From: Rhodoferax sp. | GTDB taxonomy: Bacteria > Pseudomonadota > Gammaproteobacteria > Burkholderiales > Burkholderiaceae_C | DNA length: 15,201 bases | NCBI GenBank assembly: GCA_028711355.1 | Contig: JAQTSL010000053.1 | Coordinates: forward strand, 1-15,201 | Direction of reading: 5' to 3' | Part shown: positions 1 to 7,311 of the stretch, one piece after another | How the letters are laid out: each line of letters opens with the position of its first letter | How positions within the stretch are numbered: position 1 is the stretch's first letter | Made by a program: the position numbers and the translations under genes | The notes under the pieces: generated by a model | Database searches by the model: none | Told to the model about the DNA's origin: nothing | What the model saw: only the letters and a program-made list of their open reading frames with translations

Positions 1-299
1 CCTCTGGCTACGCCGTGCCTGGTGCCACCGCTACCACCCTCAAAGCTGCCGGTGTGGCAGAGCAGCGTGCTGACAACTCAGCCGGTGCGGATGGCGATAT
101 TCGGGTGCGCGTTCGCAAGGGCCCCCACGTGTTTGCCAACAGCGCCTCGACCGATGCCATCGCCCTGACCGACATCGGAGCCGACTGCTACATCGTGGAT
201 GACCAAACGGTGGCCAAGACCAGTGGCACCAACACGCGCAGCGTGGCGGGCAAGGTGTTTGATGTGGATGCCGGTGGCGTCTGGGTCAACTTTCTGTAA
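1..299 (+). CDS. DUF2190-type capsid (decoration/cement) protein, C-terminal part
   Basis: The reading frame is open from the left edge (codons from base 3) to the TAA at 297-299, so the gene starts upstream of the window; the GTG at 15 is unlikely to be the true start. About 98 residues are visible. The segment with VAEQRADNSAGADGDIRVRV, then HVFANS, then CYIVDDQTVAKT and a final VAGKVFDVDAGGVWVNF matches the beta-rich pattern of small DUF2190-like phage proteins that sit directly before the Mu-type major head gene. Such proteins are thought to decorate or cement the capsid, but this is inferred from position and fold type. It ends 34 bases before the major head gene and would be co-transcribed with it. 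Confidence 0.6.
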   Translation, partial: SGYAVPGATATTLKAAGVAEQRADNSAGADGDIRVRVRKGPHVFANSASTDAIALTDIGADCYIVDDQTVAKTSGTNTRSVAGKVFDVDAGGVWVNFL

Positions 300-321
300 C
301 GCGATCGGCTTTTTTTTATAC

Positions 322-326
322 AGGAG
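322..326 (+). promoter_or_regulatory. Shine-Dalgarno site that fixes the GTG start of the major head gene
   Basis: AGGAG lies 7 bases upstream of the GTG at 334. The same frame is open back to an ATG at 199, but that start would overlap the preceding capsid gene by 100 bases and has no comparable ribosome site, so GTG 334 is preferred. It also gives a product of the length expected for gpT. Confidence 0.75.
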
Positions 327-333
327 ATCAAAC

Positions 334-1224
334 GTGATCATCAATCAATCCAACCTGGCCATTCTCAACCAGGCTTTCAGCGCCGCGTTTAAAAACGGTC
401 TGACCAACGCTGCACCCATGTGGAGCCAGTGCGCCACGCTGGTTCCAAGCACCACCGCCGAGCAAAAGTACGGCTGGCTGGGCAAGATCACCAAGTTTCG
501 CGAATGGATTGGCGACCGTCAGCACCAGAACCTGGTGCAGCATGACTACGCCATCAAGAACAAGACCTGGGAAGACACCATTGAAGTCAGTCGCGACGAG
601 ATCGATGACGATCAATACGGCGTGTATTCCCCTGTGGCTGAGCAGATCGGGCAAGACGCCGCCTTGCACCCCGACGAGCTGGTGTTTGGCTTGCTCAAGG
701 CTGGTTTCACGACAGCCTGTTACGACGGTCAGTACTTCTTTGACACAGATCACCCCGTGGGCGCACCTGGTAGCCAGACCAGCGTGAGTAACTTCCAGGG
801 TGGCACTGGCACACCGTGGTTTTTGCTGGACACCACCAAGGTGCTCAAGCCGGTGATCTACCAAAAGCGGCGCGAATACACCATCACCGCCAAAACCAAC
901 CTGACCGATGACAACGTGTTCACCCAGAACAAGTTTGTCTGGGGTGCAGATGGCCGTGGCAATGTGGGTTTTGGGCTTTGGCAACTGGCCTACGCCAGCA
1001 AAGAGACGCTCGATGTCACCGCCTTTGCCGCTGCCCGTGCCGCGCACCAAAGCATTGTGGGCGACAACGGCAAGCCGCTGGTCATCCGTAGCGCCGAGCT
1101 GTGGGTGCCCCCAAGCCTGGAGAAAGCGGCGCTTGAAGTCATCCAGGCCGACCGCCTGGCCAACGGTGCTACCAACGTCATGCGTGGCACCTCCAAGGTC
1201 GTGGTCTGCCCCTGGCTGATCTGA
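334..1224 (+). CDS. Major head (capsid) subunit, Mu gpT-like
   Basis: The 296-residue product is the main shell protein of the phage head, close in length to Mu gpT (about 305 residues). It begins IINQSNLAILNQAFSAAFKN and contains the gpT-type segments YGWLGKITKFREWIGDR, then KTWEDTIEVSRDEIDDDQYG, DGQYFFDTDHPVG and a C-terminal VVVCPWLI. The start is GTG with AGGAG 7 bases upstream. In Mu the T protein assembles around the scaffold/protease gpI, which should be encoded left of the window. The gene is followed after 37 bases by the gp35-like gene, as in Mu-type head modules. No frameshift or internal stop is present. Family assignment is confident by sequence pattern and gene order. Confidence 0.88.
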   Translation: MIINQSNLAILNQAFSAAFKNGLTNAAPMWSQCATLVPSTTAEQKYGWLGKITKFREWIGDRQHQNLVQHDYAIKNKTWEDTIEVSRDEIDDDQYGVYSPVAEQIGQDAALHPDELVFGLLKAGFTTACYDGQYFFDTDHPVGAPGSQTSVSNFQGGTGTPWFLLDTTKVLKPVIYQKRREYTITAKTNLTDDNVFTQNKFVWGADGRGNVGFGLWQLAYASKETLDVTAFAAARAAHQSIVGDNGKPLVIRSAELWVPPSLEKAALEVIQADRLANGATNVMRGTSKVVVCPWLI

Positions 1225-1261
1225 TCGTCCATCACCAACCAACTTGCACATAGGAGCATCC

Positions 1262-1528
1262 ATGGCAACAGCTTTCAAAAAGCCAACCCCGGCATCCGTA
1301 CCCGCTGCCCCGAAGGCAGCGGCCAAGCCCACAAGCGACAAACCGCAAGGTCTGAAGGTCGTGCCCAAGCGCGCCGGGTTTCGACGCGCTGGCCACACAT
1401 TTCCTGACGGCGATACCACCATCGCGCTGGCCGAAATCACCGAAGATCAGTACAACGCTCTGATCTCTGAGCCCATGCTGGTCACCATGCTGGTGGATCT
1501 GCCCGAGGCGGGCGCTGCCACGGCTTAA
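1262..1528 (+). CDS. Mu gp35-like (HI1506-type) phage protein
   Basis: An 88-residue protein. The first 35 residues are rich in Ala, Pro and Lys and look disordered. Residues from about 31 form a compact domain, LKVVPKRAGFRRAGHTF followed by DGDTTIALAEITEDQYNAL and SEPMLVTMLV, which is the pattern of the small FluMu/Mu gp35 family (a GFRRAG motif, then an acidic helix and a final strand). Its function is not established; its fixed place directly after the major head gene suggests a structural or head-completion role. ATG 1262 is chosen because AGGAG (1252-1256) sits 5 bases upstream; an in-frame TTG at 1244 lies before that site. Confidence 0.75.
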   Translation: MATAFKKPTPASVPAAPKAAAKPTSDKPQGLKVVPKRAGFRRAGHTFPDGDTTIALAEITEDQYNALISEPMLVTMLVDLPEAGAATA

Positions 1529-1543
1529 CGGATCGACGCAGGT

Positions 1544-2083
1544 ATGTCCTACATCACCCCCGCAGAGCTGGCCGAGCGCCCGGGCGCGCGCGAACTGGCG
1601 CAGTTGGCCAGCTCGGACACCCAGCCGGTCAAAGACTATGCGCTGATGGATGCCACGCTGCGCGGTACCAGCCGTGTGGCGTGGACGCCAGAGCAAATAG
1701 CCGCTGCTGATGCTGCATTGGCGCGCATTAATGATGCGATTGCCGAGGCAGCGGGGGTGATTGATGGCTACCTGGCGCAGCGCGGCTACACGCTGCCGCT
1801 GAGCCTGCCAGCTACCAGCACGGGTAAAAGCGTGCTGGCATCGTGGGCGCGGGCCATTACCCGCTACCTGCTCAATAAAAACCGCATCACCGATGAGACC
1901 AAAGACCCGGTGGCGCGTGACTATCGCGATGCACTCAAGATGCTGGGTCTACTCGCCCAAGGCAAATACAGCCTGGGCGCGGGTGACCCGGCGCGAGACG
2001 AGACAGTCAGCAGCAGCACCGATGTGCGTTTTGCCGGTGCGCCCACGGTGTTTGGCCGTGACCAACTGAGCCGCTTTCGCTAG
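1544..2083 (+). CDS. Mu gp36-like protein, DUF1320 family (head-tail connection)
   Basis: A 179-residue, largely helical protein beginning MSYITPAELAERPG, as DUF1320 (gp436/gp36) members do. Other hallmarks are the helix with INDAIAEAAGVIDGYLAQRGY, then TLPLS, and a later helix with ASWARAITRYLLN, followed by VARDYRDALKMLGLLAQGKYSLG. This arrangement (a helix bundle ending in a repeated segment of the Y-x-x-A-x-x-x-L type) is typical of phage head-completion/adaptor proteins, so a role at the portal-tail connector is likely but inferred. The start has only a weak ribosome site (GCAGG just upstream). It follows the gp35-like gene after 15 bases and precedes the gp37-like gene by 8 bases. Confidence 0.8.
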   Translation: MSYITPAELAERPGARELAQLASSDTQPVKDYALMDATLRGTSRVAWTPEQIAAADAALARINDAIAEAAGVIDGYLAQRGYTLPLSLPATSTGKSVLASWARAITRYLLNKNRITDETKDPVARDYRDALKMLGLLAQGKYSLGAGDPARDETVSSSTDVRFAGAPTVFGRDQLSRFR

Positions 2084-2091
2084 GCCACATC

Positions 2092-2514
2092 ATGGACGTA
2101 ACGCTCATTGTCAACCGCCTCAAAGCCGCTGATACCAGCCTGTTGGAGATTGAGTCTGCAGCCGGGCTTGACGCTGCGATGCGCGCTAACCGGGCCGCCC
2201 CGGCCGCTTACGTGATACCGCTCAGTGAGCGGGCGGTGCAGTTGCCGTCGATCGGCATTGTTGAGCATTTCGAGCACCGGCTGTTTGGCGTCGTTTTTGT
2301 CATTAGCTGTTTGTCCACTACCGGGGACGATGCCGTCGTTGACCTGGCCACTGTCCGTGCTCAGGTGAAGGAGGCGCTCATTGGCTTTGTGCCTGATGCA
2401 ACCACAGGTGAGCCGGTCACTTTCGCGGGTGGCGATCTGGTGCAGTTTCAGGGCGACGGCCAACTGTGGTGGAGCGATGAGTATCAATTAAAAACGTATT
2501 ACAGGAGAGCCTGA
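2092..2514 (+). CDS. Mu gp37-like protein, probable tail terminator
   Basis: A 140-residue protein in the position of Mu gp37. It shows the alpha/beta order of tail terminator/completion proteins: an N-terminal helix (VTLIVNRLKAAD), a strand pair (AAYVIPLSERAV), the HRLFGVVFVISCL strand, a helix (DLATVRAQVKEALIGFVPD), then FAGGDLVQFQGDGQLWWSDEYQL and a final strand ending TYYRRA. The segment G-x-L-W-W-x-D-E-Y near the C terminus is typical of this family. The likely job is to cap the finished tail tube and join it to the head. The ribosome site is weak. The TGA at 2512-2514 is one base from the next ATG. Confidence 0.65.
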   Translation: MDVTLIVNRLKAADTSLLEIESAAGLDAAMRANRAAPAAYVIPLSERAVQLPSIGIVEHFEHRLFGVVFVISCLSTTGDDAVVDLATVRAQVKEALIGFVPDATTGEPVTFAGGDLVQFQGDGQLWWSDEYQLKTYYRRA

Positions 2515-2515
2515 C

Positions 2516-2758
2516 ATGGCCACAAAACAAATAACCCCCGGCGCAACTGTTGCAGATAGCGCAGCCGCTGGTGCTGCGCCATCTGAGGCAACTGCGCCCA
2601 CGCCCGAGCTGTCAGCCCCTGGCGCTGGCGGTATGTATGCGTTTGACCCAGCCACGAGCGTGATGACGCTTGTGGTACCCGCTGCCACCCATGGCACCAC
2701 CCGCAAGGTGCAAGACCCGGCCACCGGTGTCATCACCCGCGTTGCCGTCAAGGAGTAA
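2516..2758 (+). CDS. Small Ala/Pro-rich phage protein in the gp38 position
   Basis: An 80-residue protein of unknown function. Residues 1-40 are rich in Ala, Thr and Pro and look unstructured. The rest carries two similar short segments, FDPATSVMTLVV (about 43-54) and QDPATGVITRVAV (about 66-78), suggesting a duplicated beta-hairpin. A good ribosome site, AGGAG at 2503-2507, lies 8 bases before the ATG, inside the end of the previous gene. It sits between the tail terminator and the tail tube gene, where Mu-like phages keep the equally small gp38. I recognise it by position only; a minor structural role is a guess. Confidence 0.6.
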   Translation: MATKQITPGATVADSAAAGAAPSEATAPTPELSAPGAGGMYAFDPATSVMTLVVPAATHGTTRKVQDPATGVITRVAVKE

Positions 2759-2763
2759 CCCCT

Positions 2764-3738
2764 ATGAGCCGTCTTATCCGCAACACAGTCATCTTGCTCA
2801 AGGCAGAGACTGTCTATGGCACCGACCCGGTGCCCGTTGGCACTACTGATGCGCTGCTGGTATCCAACCTGTCCATCAACCCGTTCAACGCCAAATATGT
2901 GGATCGCAAACTGGTGCGATCCTATCTTGGCGCGTCCGATAAGTTGGTGGGCGCGAAGTATGTGGAGATGGGCTTTGACCTGGAGCTGGCCGGCGCCGGT
3001 ACCGTGGCCACAGCGCCGCCCTGGGCGCCGTCGTTGTTGGCCTGCGCCATGGCGCAAACACTGACCGCCACTGTGCGGGCTGACTACACGCCGGTGAGCA
3101 CCGGCTTTGGCAGTTGCACCATCTACTGGTATGACGATGGCCTGCTGCACAAGGCAACGGGCGTGCGCGGCAACCCAGTTTTCAAGATGGCCGTGGGTGA
3201 TAAGCCGGTGATCAGCTACAAATTTATGGGGGCTTACAGCACACCAACGGTGGTGAGCAACCCGGCCACGACGTTGACGGCCTGGAAAACACCGCAAATC
3301 ATCACTGAGGCCAATACGCTTGACCTGACCTTTGGCGGCACCCATGCCACGGCTACGGCGCCTTTGATCGTCGGGGGCACAACGTACCCGAGTCAGGGTA
3401 TTGAGGTCGACCTGGGCCACAAGGTGGACTTTAATGACCTCTTGGGTGGGCAGACGTTTGACATCAGCGAGCGCAGTGCCAGCGGCAAAGTGACGCTGGA
3501 TCTGACTCCCACCCAAGAAGCTGCCTTTATGCAGATGGTGGACTCCGGCACCCTGCAATCCGTAGGCCTGAGCCACGGCACGATCACCAACCAAAAGGTG
3601 CTGCTGTGGCTGCCCAATGTGCAGTTGTCGAATCCACAAAAGGTCGATTCCAACGGCAAACGCCTGGTGGGCTTTGATCTGACTTGCCTGCCCAGCGCCG
3701 CAGGCAATGACGAAGTGCGCCTGGTCACCAGTTTCTAA
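2764..3738 (+). CDS. Major tail tube protein
   Basis: A 324-residue, beta-rich protein beginning MSRLIRNTVILLKAETVYGTD, an opening typical of siphovirus tail tube subunits in B3/D3112-like and related phages. Further pattern: paired strands around KYVEMGFDLELAGAG, then SCTIYWYDDGLLHKATGVRG, VISYKFMGAYS, and a second half with VTLDLTPTQEAAFMQMVDSG. It should stack into the hollow tube around the tape measure. There is no sheath gene and no base-plate set, so the tail is non-contractile. Position fits: after the terminator and directly before the tail chaperones. It ends 27 bases before the chaperone gene. The name comes from context plus pattern. Confidence 0.78.
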   Translation: MSRLIRNTVILLKAETVYGTDPVPVGTTDALLVSNLSINPFNAKYVDRKLVRSYLGASDKLVGAKYVEMGFDLELAGAGTVATAPPWAPSLLACAMAQTLTATVRADYTPVSTGFGSCTIYWYDDGLLHKATGVRGNPVFKMAVGDKPVISYKFMGAYSTPTVVSNPATTLTAWKTPQIITEANTLDLTFGGTHATATAPLIVGGTTYPSQGIEVDLGHKVDFNDLLGGQTFDISERSASGKVTLDLTPTQEAAFMQMVDSGTLQSVGLSHGTITNQKVLLWLPNVQLSNPQKVDSNGKRLVGFDLTCLPSAAGNDEVRLVTSF

Positions 3739-3765
3739 CCTATCTTTTTTTAGCGAAAGCCAGTT

Positions 3766-4092
3766 ATGTTCAAAATCGCCATCGGCAATGTTGTCGTCAT
3801 ACCCGTGAAGTTCACCATGAAAGATGGGTCCGTCAGTAAGCAGTTTGCTTTTACCTTGATCGCCCTGCGCAAAACCGAGGATGATCTTGATTTGAAGCCT
3901 GAGCAGACCATCAAGGAATGCTTGCTGGAAAGCGTGACTGACTGGGTTGATCAGCGTTTTGTCTTGCTTGAAAACAATGAGCCCGCGCCCTTTGGCCCCG
4001 TTGCGTTTGAGTACATGCTCAAGCAGCCCGGTGTGCTCGACGTGGTGTGGGAGGCCTACCGGGCCACGTGCCGGGCCAAGGAAAAAAACTAG
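3766..4092 (+). CDS. Tail assembly chaperone, gpG-like (unshifted product)
   Basis: A 108-residue protein ending AKEKN at a TAG stop (4090-4092). It lies between the tail tube and tape measure genes, the invariant place of the lambda G/T tail chaperones, which coat the tape measure and recruit tube subunits but are absent from the finished virion. It opens MFKIAIGNVVVIPVKFTMKD, two strands as in phage tail assembly chaperone families, followed by helices (TIKECLLESVTDWVDQRF and GPVAFEYMLKQPGVLDVVWEAYRA). The last codons before the stop form a slippery site where ribosomes can move to the -1 frame and make the longer fusion described separately. There is no strong ribosome site upstream. Confidence 0.8.
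   Translation: MFKIAIGNVVVIPVKFTMKDGSVSKQFAFTLIALRKTEDDLDLKPEQTIKECLLESVTDWVDQRFVLLENNEPAPFGPVAFEYMLKQPGVLDVVWEAYRATCRAKEKN
4083..4089 (+). promoter_or_regulatory. Slippery heptamer A AAA AAC for programmed -1 ribosomal frameshifting
   Basis: In the zero frame the codons are GAA AAA AAC TAG, so bases 4083-4089 read A AAA AAC, a canonical X XXY YYZ site. Slipping back one base re-pairs the two tRNAs with AAA AAA and enters the open frame of the DUF1799-like extension. The UAG directly after the heptamer would slow termination-competent ribosomes at the right place. The start-less downstream frame and the gene position between tail tube and tape measure both support a working site. Confidence 0.85.
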
Positions 4093-4463
4093 CGCAGGCC
4101 GCGCGCCTTTGGGCGAGCGGCAAGCTTGTCAAGCCCGACGAGGCACACGATGACGGGCCTACCGAATTGGATGCGGCATTTGCAGCATGGGGCTTGCGCC
4201 CGGACTCTACCCCTGCCACCCGGGCGTGGCGCAATTTTTACCTGTGGCCGTGCAATGAGAGCACCTGGTGGCTGTGGCACCGCCTGCAGACGCAATGGCG
4301 CATCGGCATACATGGGCGCGAAGGGCTTGACTACAACGGTGTTACGGCCTACCTGCGCGATGTGGCACGCATCAAGCCGCGCGAACTTGATAGTACTTTC
4401 AGTTGCCTGCAAGCCATGGAGCGGGCCGCGCTTGATGAGTGGGCCAAACAGCGTAAATCGTAA
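4089..4463 (+). CDS. gpT-like extension (DUF1799-type), expressed as a -1 frameshift fusion with 3766-4092
   Basis: This frame has no good start of its own and overlaps the end of the gpG-like gene. After a -1 slip at 4083-4089 translation continues CTA GCG CAG (LAQ...) to the TAA at 4461-4463, adding 124 residues to the first 108 for a 232-residue product. The added part has the DUF1799 pattern: helix LWASGKL, DAAFAAWGLRP, a Trp-rich stretch with FYLWPCNESTWWLWHRLQTQ, then WRIGIHGREGLDYNGVTAYL. By analogy with lambda gpGT, the common short form and rare fused form act together during tail shaft assembly. An independent start (for example GTG 4047) would overlap the upstream gene by 46 bases and lacks a convincing ribosome site. 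Confidence 0.82.
   Translation, partial: LAQAARLWASGKLVKPDEAHDDGPTELDAAFAAWGLRPDSTPATRAWRNFYLWPCNESTWWLWHRLQTQWRIGIHGREGLDYNGVTAYLRDVARIKPRELDSTFSCLQAMERAALDEWAKQRKS
4098..4121 (+). promoter_or_regulatory. GC-rich stem-loop downstream of the slippery site (probable frameshift stimulator)
   Basis: Bases 4098-4107 (GCCGCGCGCC) pair with 4112-4121 (GGCGAGCGGC): five G-C pairs, one G-A mismatch, four more G-C pairs, and a UUUG loop. It starts 8 bases after the heptamer, in the usual range for structures that stall a ribosome on a slippery site. Pairing was worked out by hand; folding energy was not computed. Confidence 0.7.
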
Positions 4464-4482
4464 AAAATAACCAGGATGCATG

Positions 4483-7311
4483 ATGGCCACCAACAATGAA
4501 GTTAAATTGAAACTGGCCATTGAGGGCGGGAAAGTCGTATTGGCTGAGATTGATGGCGTAAGCACCGCCTTGGATCACCTGAATGACGCTGGCCGCAAGG
4601 TGAAAAATGACTTGGTGCCGCCAACCCAGCAGATCGACAAGATGGGCGTAGCGGGACGAAAGGCTAAAGACGACCTGGTGGCGCCCACCCAACAGCTCGA
4701 CAAAATGGGCGCCACTGGCCAACGGGTAAATGATGAACTGGCAGCACCGACCCAGCAGATCGACAAAATGGGCGCAGCGGGGCGAAAGGCTAAAGATGAC
4801 TTGGTGGCGCCAACCCAACAGCTTGAAACGATGGGGGGCGCTAGTCGCAAGGTGAAAAATGACCTGGTGCCGCCAACCCAGCAGATCGACAAGATGGGCT
4901 TGTCGGCCAAACAGACTGCCGCTGCGCTGCGCGGCGTACCCGCCCAGTTCACCGACATCGTCACCAGTTTGCAGGGTGGCCAAGCGCCGCTGCAAGTGCT
5001 GTTGCAGCAGGGCGGACAGCTCAAAGATATGTTCGGCGGCGCTGGTAATGCGGCCAAGGCCATGGGCGGCTACCTGATAGGCCTGGTGAACCCCTACACC
5101 GGGGCTGCCGCCGCTGCCGCCGCACTGGGTTACGTCTGGTACAAAGGCGCGGCCGAGGCCCGCGAGTACAACAAGGCGCTGATCCTATCCGGCAACACCT
5201 CCGGCGCCACCGCCTTGCAGATGCGGGAACAGGCGCGCGCCATTGCCGCCAGCTCCAGCGCCAGCACCGGTGCCGCCGCCGAGGCGGTAACCCAGTTCGT
5301 GCGGCATGGCAATATCGCATCTGAAAAAATCCAAGGTTTTGCCAGCACCTCTGTGAGCATGCAACAACTCACCGGCGTTGCTGTCTCCGATACCGTCAAG
5401 CAGTTCTCTGAACTGGGCAAGGCGCCGGTGGAAGCCAGCCTGAAACTCAATGAGACCACCGGCTACCTCACTGCCGGCGTCTACGAGCAGATCAAGGCGC
5501 TGATGGACCAGGGTCGCACGCTGGAGGCCGGCGCGCTCGCGCAGCAGACCTATGCCGACGCCATGAACAGCCGCATGCCGCAGCTCGAAGACAACCTGCT
5601 GCGCATTGAGAAATGGTGGAATGCAATTTCCAAGTCCGCCAAAGAGGCTTGGGCGGCCATGATTAAGCCAGGTGATCCGCTGGAAGATGCGACAAAACGC
5701 CTGGCTGACGTCAACGCCCCGGGCGTAAAGCGGAACATTTATGGCCCGAGCCTCGCGCAAGAAAAAGCTGAACTGCAACAAATCATCGACTATTACGAGC
5801 ACATCGCCGCCTCCGAAAAAGACTACGCCGCTCACCTGGCCCTTCAGAATAAACAGTTGGCCGCCGGCGTTGCCCTGTCCAAAGAGGCCGACCAATACGC
5901 CAGCAAACAGGTGCAGATGCAACACGCCATTGCCAAGGCGCAGGAAAGCTACACCAGCTCCAGCCAGTCCCCCGCCGACCTGGCTAACTACACACAGGCT
6001 GTGGCTGGCATTGTTGATAAATACAAAGATGCTGCAGTGGCAAAAAAAGCCGCCAAATCAGCGGCTGACAGCTACCTTGAGAGCCTGGATAAGCAGTTGT
6101 TTAAAGAACAGCAGCTCACTGCTGTGCAAACCCTGGGCATGGAGATCAATCTGGGCCTGCTGGGCAAGCTGTCCGAGGCCAAGCAAAACCAGTTGGTGCT
6201 GGCGGCCTTGGAAGTGGATAAGGCGCGGGCGCAGGCGATTGCGCAGACGGCACTGGATAAAGCCGCCGCAGCCCAAAAGAAGACTTCCCAGGCCGGCCTG
6301 GATGACTTGTTCAAGACCATCGATGCCAACGAAAAGGTGCGCGACTCGTACCTGGCCGCGCAGATCGCTGCAAGCAGCTATTTGGACACCATCAACCGCC
6401 AGGCGGCACGTGAGGTGTCTGGCGTGGGTAAGGGCACCCAATACCGGGCCAACCAAGCCGGGCTGAACACGATTGAGGACAAATTCAGCGGGCAAAGTGC
6501 GTCGCTACTGCGTGACAAGCAAAACGAAAAAATCACGCAAAGTCAGTACCAGGACTACCTGGCGCTGGCTAATTACACCTACGTTGAAGAAGTAGCCATC
6601 TACCAGAAGAGCGTGCAAGACAAACTTGCAGCTCAAGCCGATTGGAATAAGGGTGCCGACGAAGCGCTGGCCAACTACTTGTCTGCAACGTCTGATGTGG
6701 CCAAGCAGACCGAAAGCCTTGTCACAAAGGCCTTTGGCGGCATGGAAGATGCCCTGGCCAGCTTTGTCAAGACTGAGCAACTGGATTTTGGCAACCTGGC
6801 TGACAGCATCATCAGCGACCTGATCCGCATCCAGGTTCAGCAAAGCATTACAAAGCCCATGGCTGCGGCCATGCAGGACGCGGGCGGCATCAGCGGCATG
6901 TTTTCAGCGGCCAAGAGTTTCCTGGGGTTTGAGAATGGCGGCATCATGTCCAGCGCCGGGTCGCTGCCGTTGCACATGTACGCGGGCGGCGGTGTGGCCA
7001 GCAGCCCGCAACTGGCGGTGTTTGGCGAAGGCCGCCTGCCCGAGGCCTATGTGCCGCTGCCCGATGGGCGCAGCATTCCGGTGACGATGTCGGGTGGTGG
7101 TGGCGGCAATAGCATCGTCGTCAACATCATCGAAGCCCCCGGTCAAGGGGGCACGCAAAGGCGCCGCACCGAGAGTGGGGTTGACATCCTGGACGTGTTT
7201 GTCGAAAAGGTGAAGTCGTCCATTGCGGGTGACATCGCCAGCGGATCAGGGGCCGTGCCGGGCGCGTTAACCCACACCTATGGACTCAACCGCGTAGCGG
7301 GGGTTTACTGA
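4483..7311 (+). CDS. Tail length tape measure protein
   Basis: A 942-residue protein that sets tail length and is expected to pass into the host at infection. Order of parts: a short N-terminal region; tandem 21-residue repeats (about residues 25-149, listed separately); a TMP_2-type domain beginning RGVPAQFTDIVTSLQGG and containing PLQVLLQQGGQLKDMFG, with a hydrophobic Gly/Ala stretch around 195-222 (GGYLIGLVNPYTG then YVWYKG); a long helical region to about 735; a C-terminal lambda gpH-like domain (NLADSIISDLIRIQVQQSI); and the usual Gly-rich end with GGIMSSAGSLP, GEGRLPEAYVPLPDGRSIPV. ATG 4483 is preferred over the adjacent ATG 4480 because AGGA (4473-4476) is then 6 bases away. Its TGA overlaps the next ATG (TGATG). 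Confidence 0.92.
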   Translation: MATNNEVKLKLAIEGGKVVLAEIDGVSTALDHLNDAGRKVKNDLVPPTQQIDKMGVAGRKAKDDLVAPTQQLDKMGATGQRVNDELAAPTQQIDKMGAAGRKAKDDLVAPTQQLETMGGASRKVKNDLVPPTQQIDKMGLSAKQTAAALRGVPAQFTDIVTSLQGGQAPLQVLLQQGGQLKDMFGGAGNAAKAMGGYLIGLVNPYTGAAAAAAALGYVWYKGAAEAREYNKALILSGNTSGATALQMREQARAIAASSSASTGAAAEAVTQFVRHGNIASEKIQGFASTSVSMQQLTGVAVSDTVKQFSELGKAPVEASLKLNETTGYLTAGVYEQIKALMDQGRTLEAGALAQQTYADAMNSRMPQLEDNLLRIEKWWNAISKSAKEAWAAMIKPGDPLEDATKRLADVNAPGVKRNIYGPSLAQEKAELQQIIDYYEHIAASEKDYAAHLALQNKQLAAGVALSKEADQYASKQVQMQHAIAKAQESYTSSSQSPADLANYTQAVAGIVDKYKDAAVAKKAAKSAADSYLESLDKQLFKEQQLTAVQTLGMEINLGLLGKLSEAKQNQLVLAALEVDKARAQAIAQTALDKAAAAQKKTSQAGLDDLFKTIDANEKVRDSYLAAQIAASSYLDTINRQAAREVSGVGKGTQYRANQAGLNTIEDKFSGQSASLLRDKQNEKITQSQYQDYLALANYTYVEEVAIYQKSVQDKLAAQADWNKGADEALANYLSATSDVAKQTESLVTKAFGGMEDALASFVKTEQLDFGNLADSIISDLIRIQVQQSITKPMAAAMQDAGGISGMFSAAKSFLGFENGGIMSSAGSLPLHMYAGGGVASSPQLAVFGEGRLPEAYVPLPDGRSIPVTMSGGGGGNSIVVNIIEAPGQGGTQRRRTESGVDILDVFVEKVKSSIAGDIASGSGAVPGALTHTYGLNRVAGVY
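4552..4929 (+). repeat. 63-bp tandem repeats in the tape measure gene (six units, outer two degenerate)
   Basis: Units start at 4552, 4615, 4678, 4741, 4804 and 4867. Each encodes 21 residues of the form V-x-P-T-Q-Q-[IL]-D-K-M-G-x-x-x-[RK]-[KR]-x-K-[ND]-[DE]-L. Units 1, 3 and 5 carry PTQQI and units 2 and 4 PTQQL, hinting at an older 126-bp doublet. The segment coding RKVKNDLVPPTQQIDKMG occurs nearly unchanged at both ends of the array (about 4597-4650 and 4849-4902). Twenty-one residues are three heptads, consistent with a coiled coil. Confidence 0.9.

Noticed and set aside
199..1224. Longer version of the major head protein starting at ATG 199
   Set aside because: Overlaps the preceding capsid gene by 100 bases; GTG 334 has a good AGGAG and gives the expected length.
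328..1440. 370-codon open frame on the minus strand
   Set aside because: It lies opposite the gpT and gp35-like genes, has no family resemblance and is the usual shadow of GC-rich genes.
2488..3639. 383-codon open frame on the minus strand
   Set aside because: Antisense to the tail tube gene; composition is Arg/His-rich without recognisable motifs or a ribosome site.
3739..3765. T-rich stretch after the tail tube gene as a terminator
   Set aside because: The run of Ts has no stem before it, and the next tail genes need read-through.
4126..4470. 114-codon frame overlapping the DUF1799-like extension
   Set aside because: Arg/Pro-rich out-of-frame translation; the overlapping frame has clear family features and is reached by frameshift.
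5185..5925. 246-codon open frame on the minus strand inside the tape measure gene
   Set aside because: Shadow of a confident tape measure protein; the hydrophobic look comes from the complementary codons.
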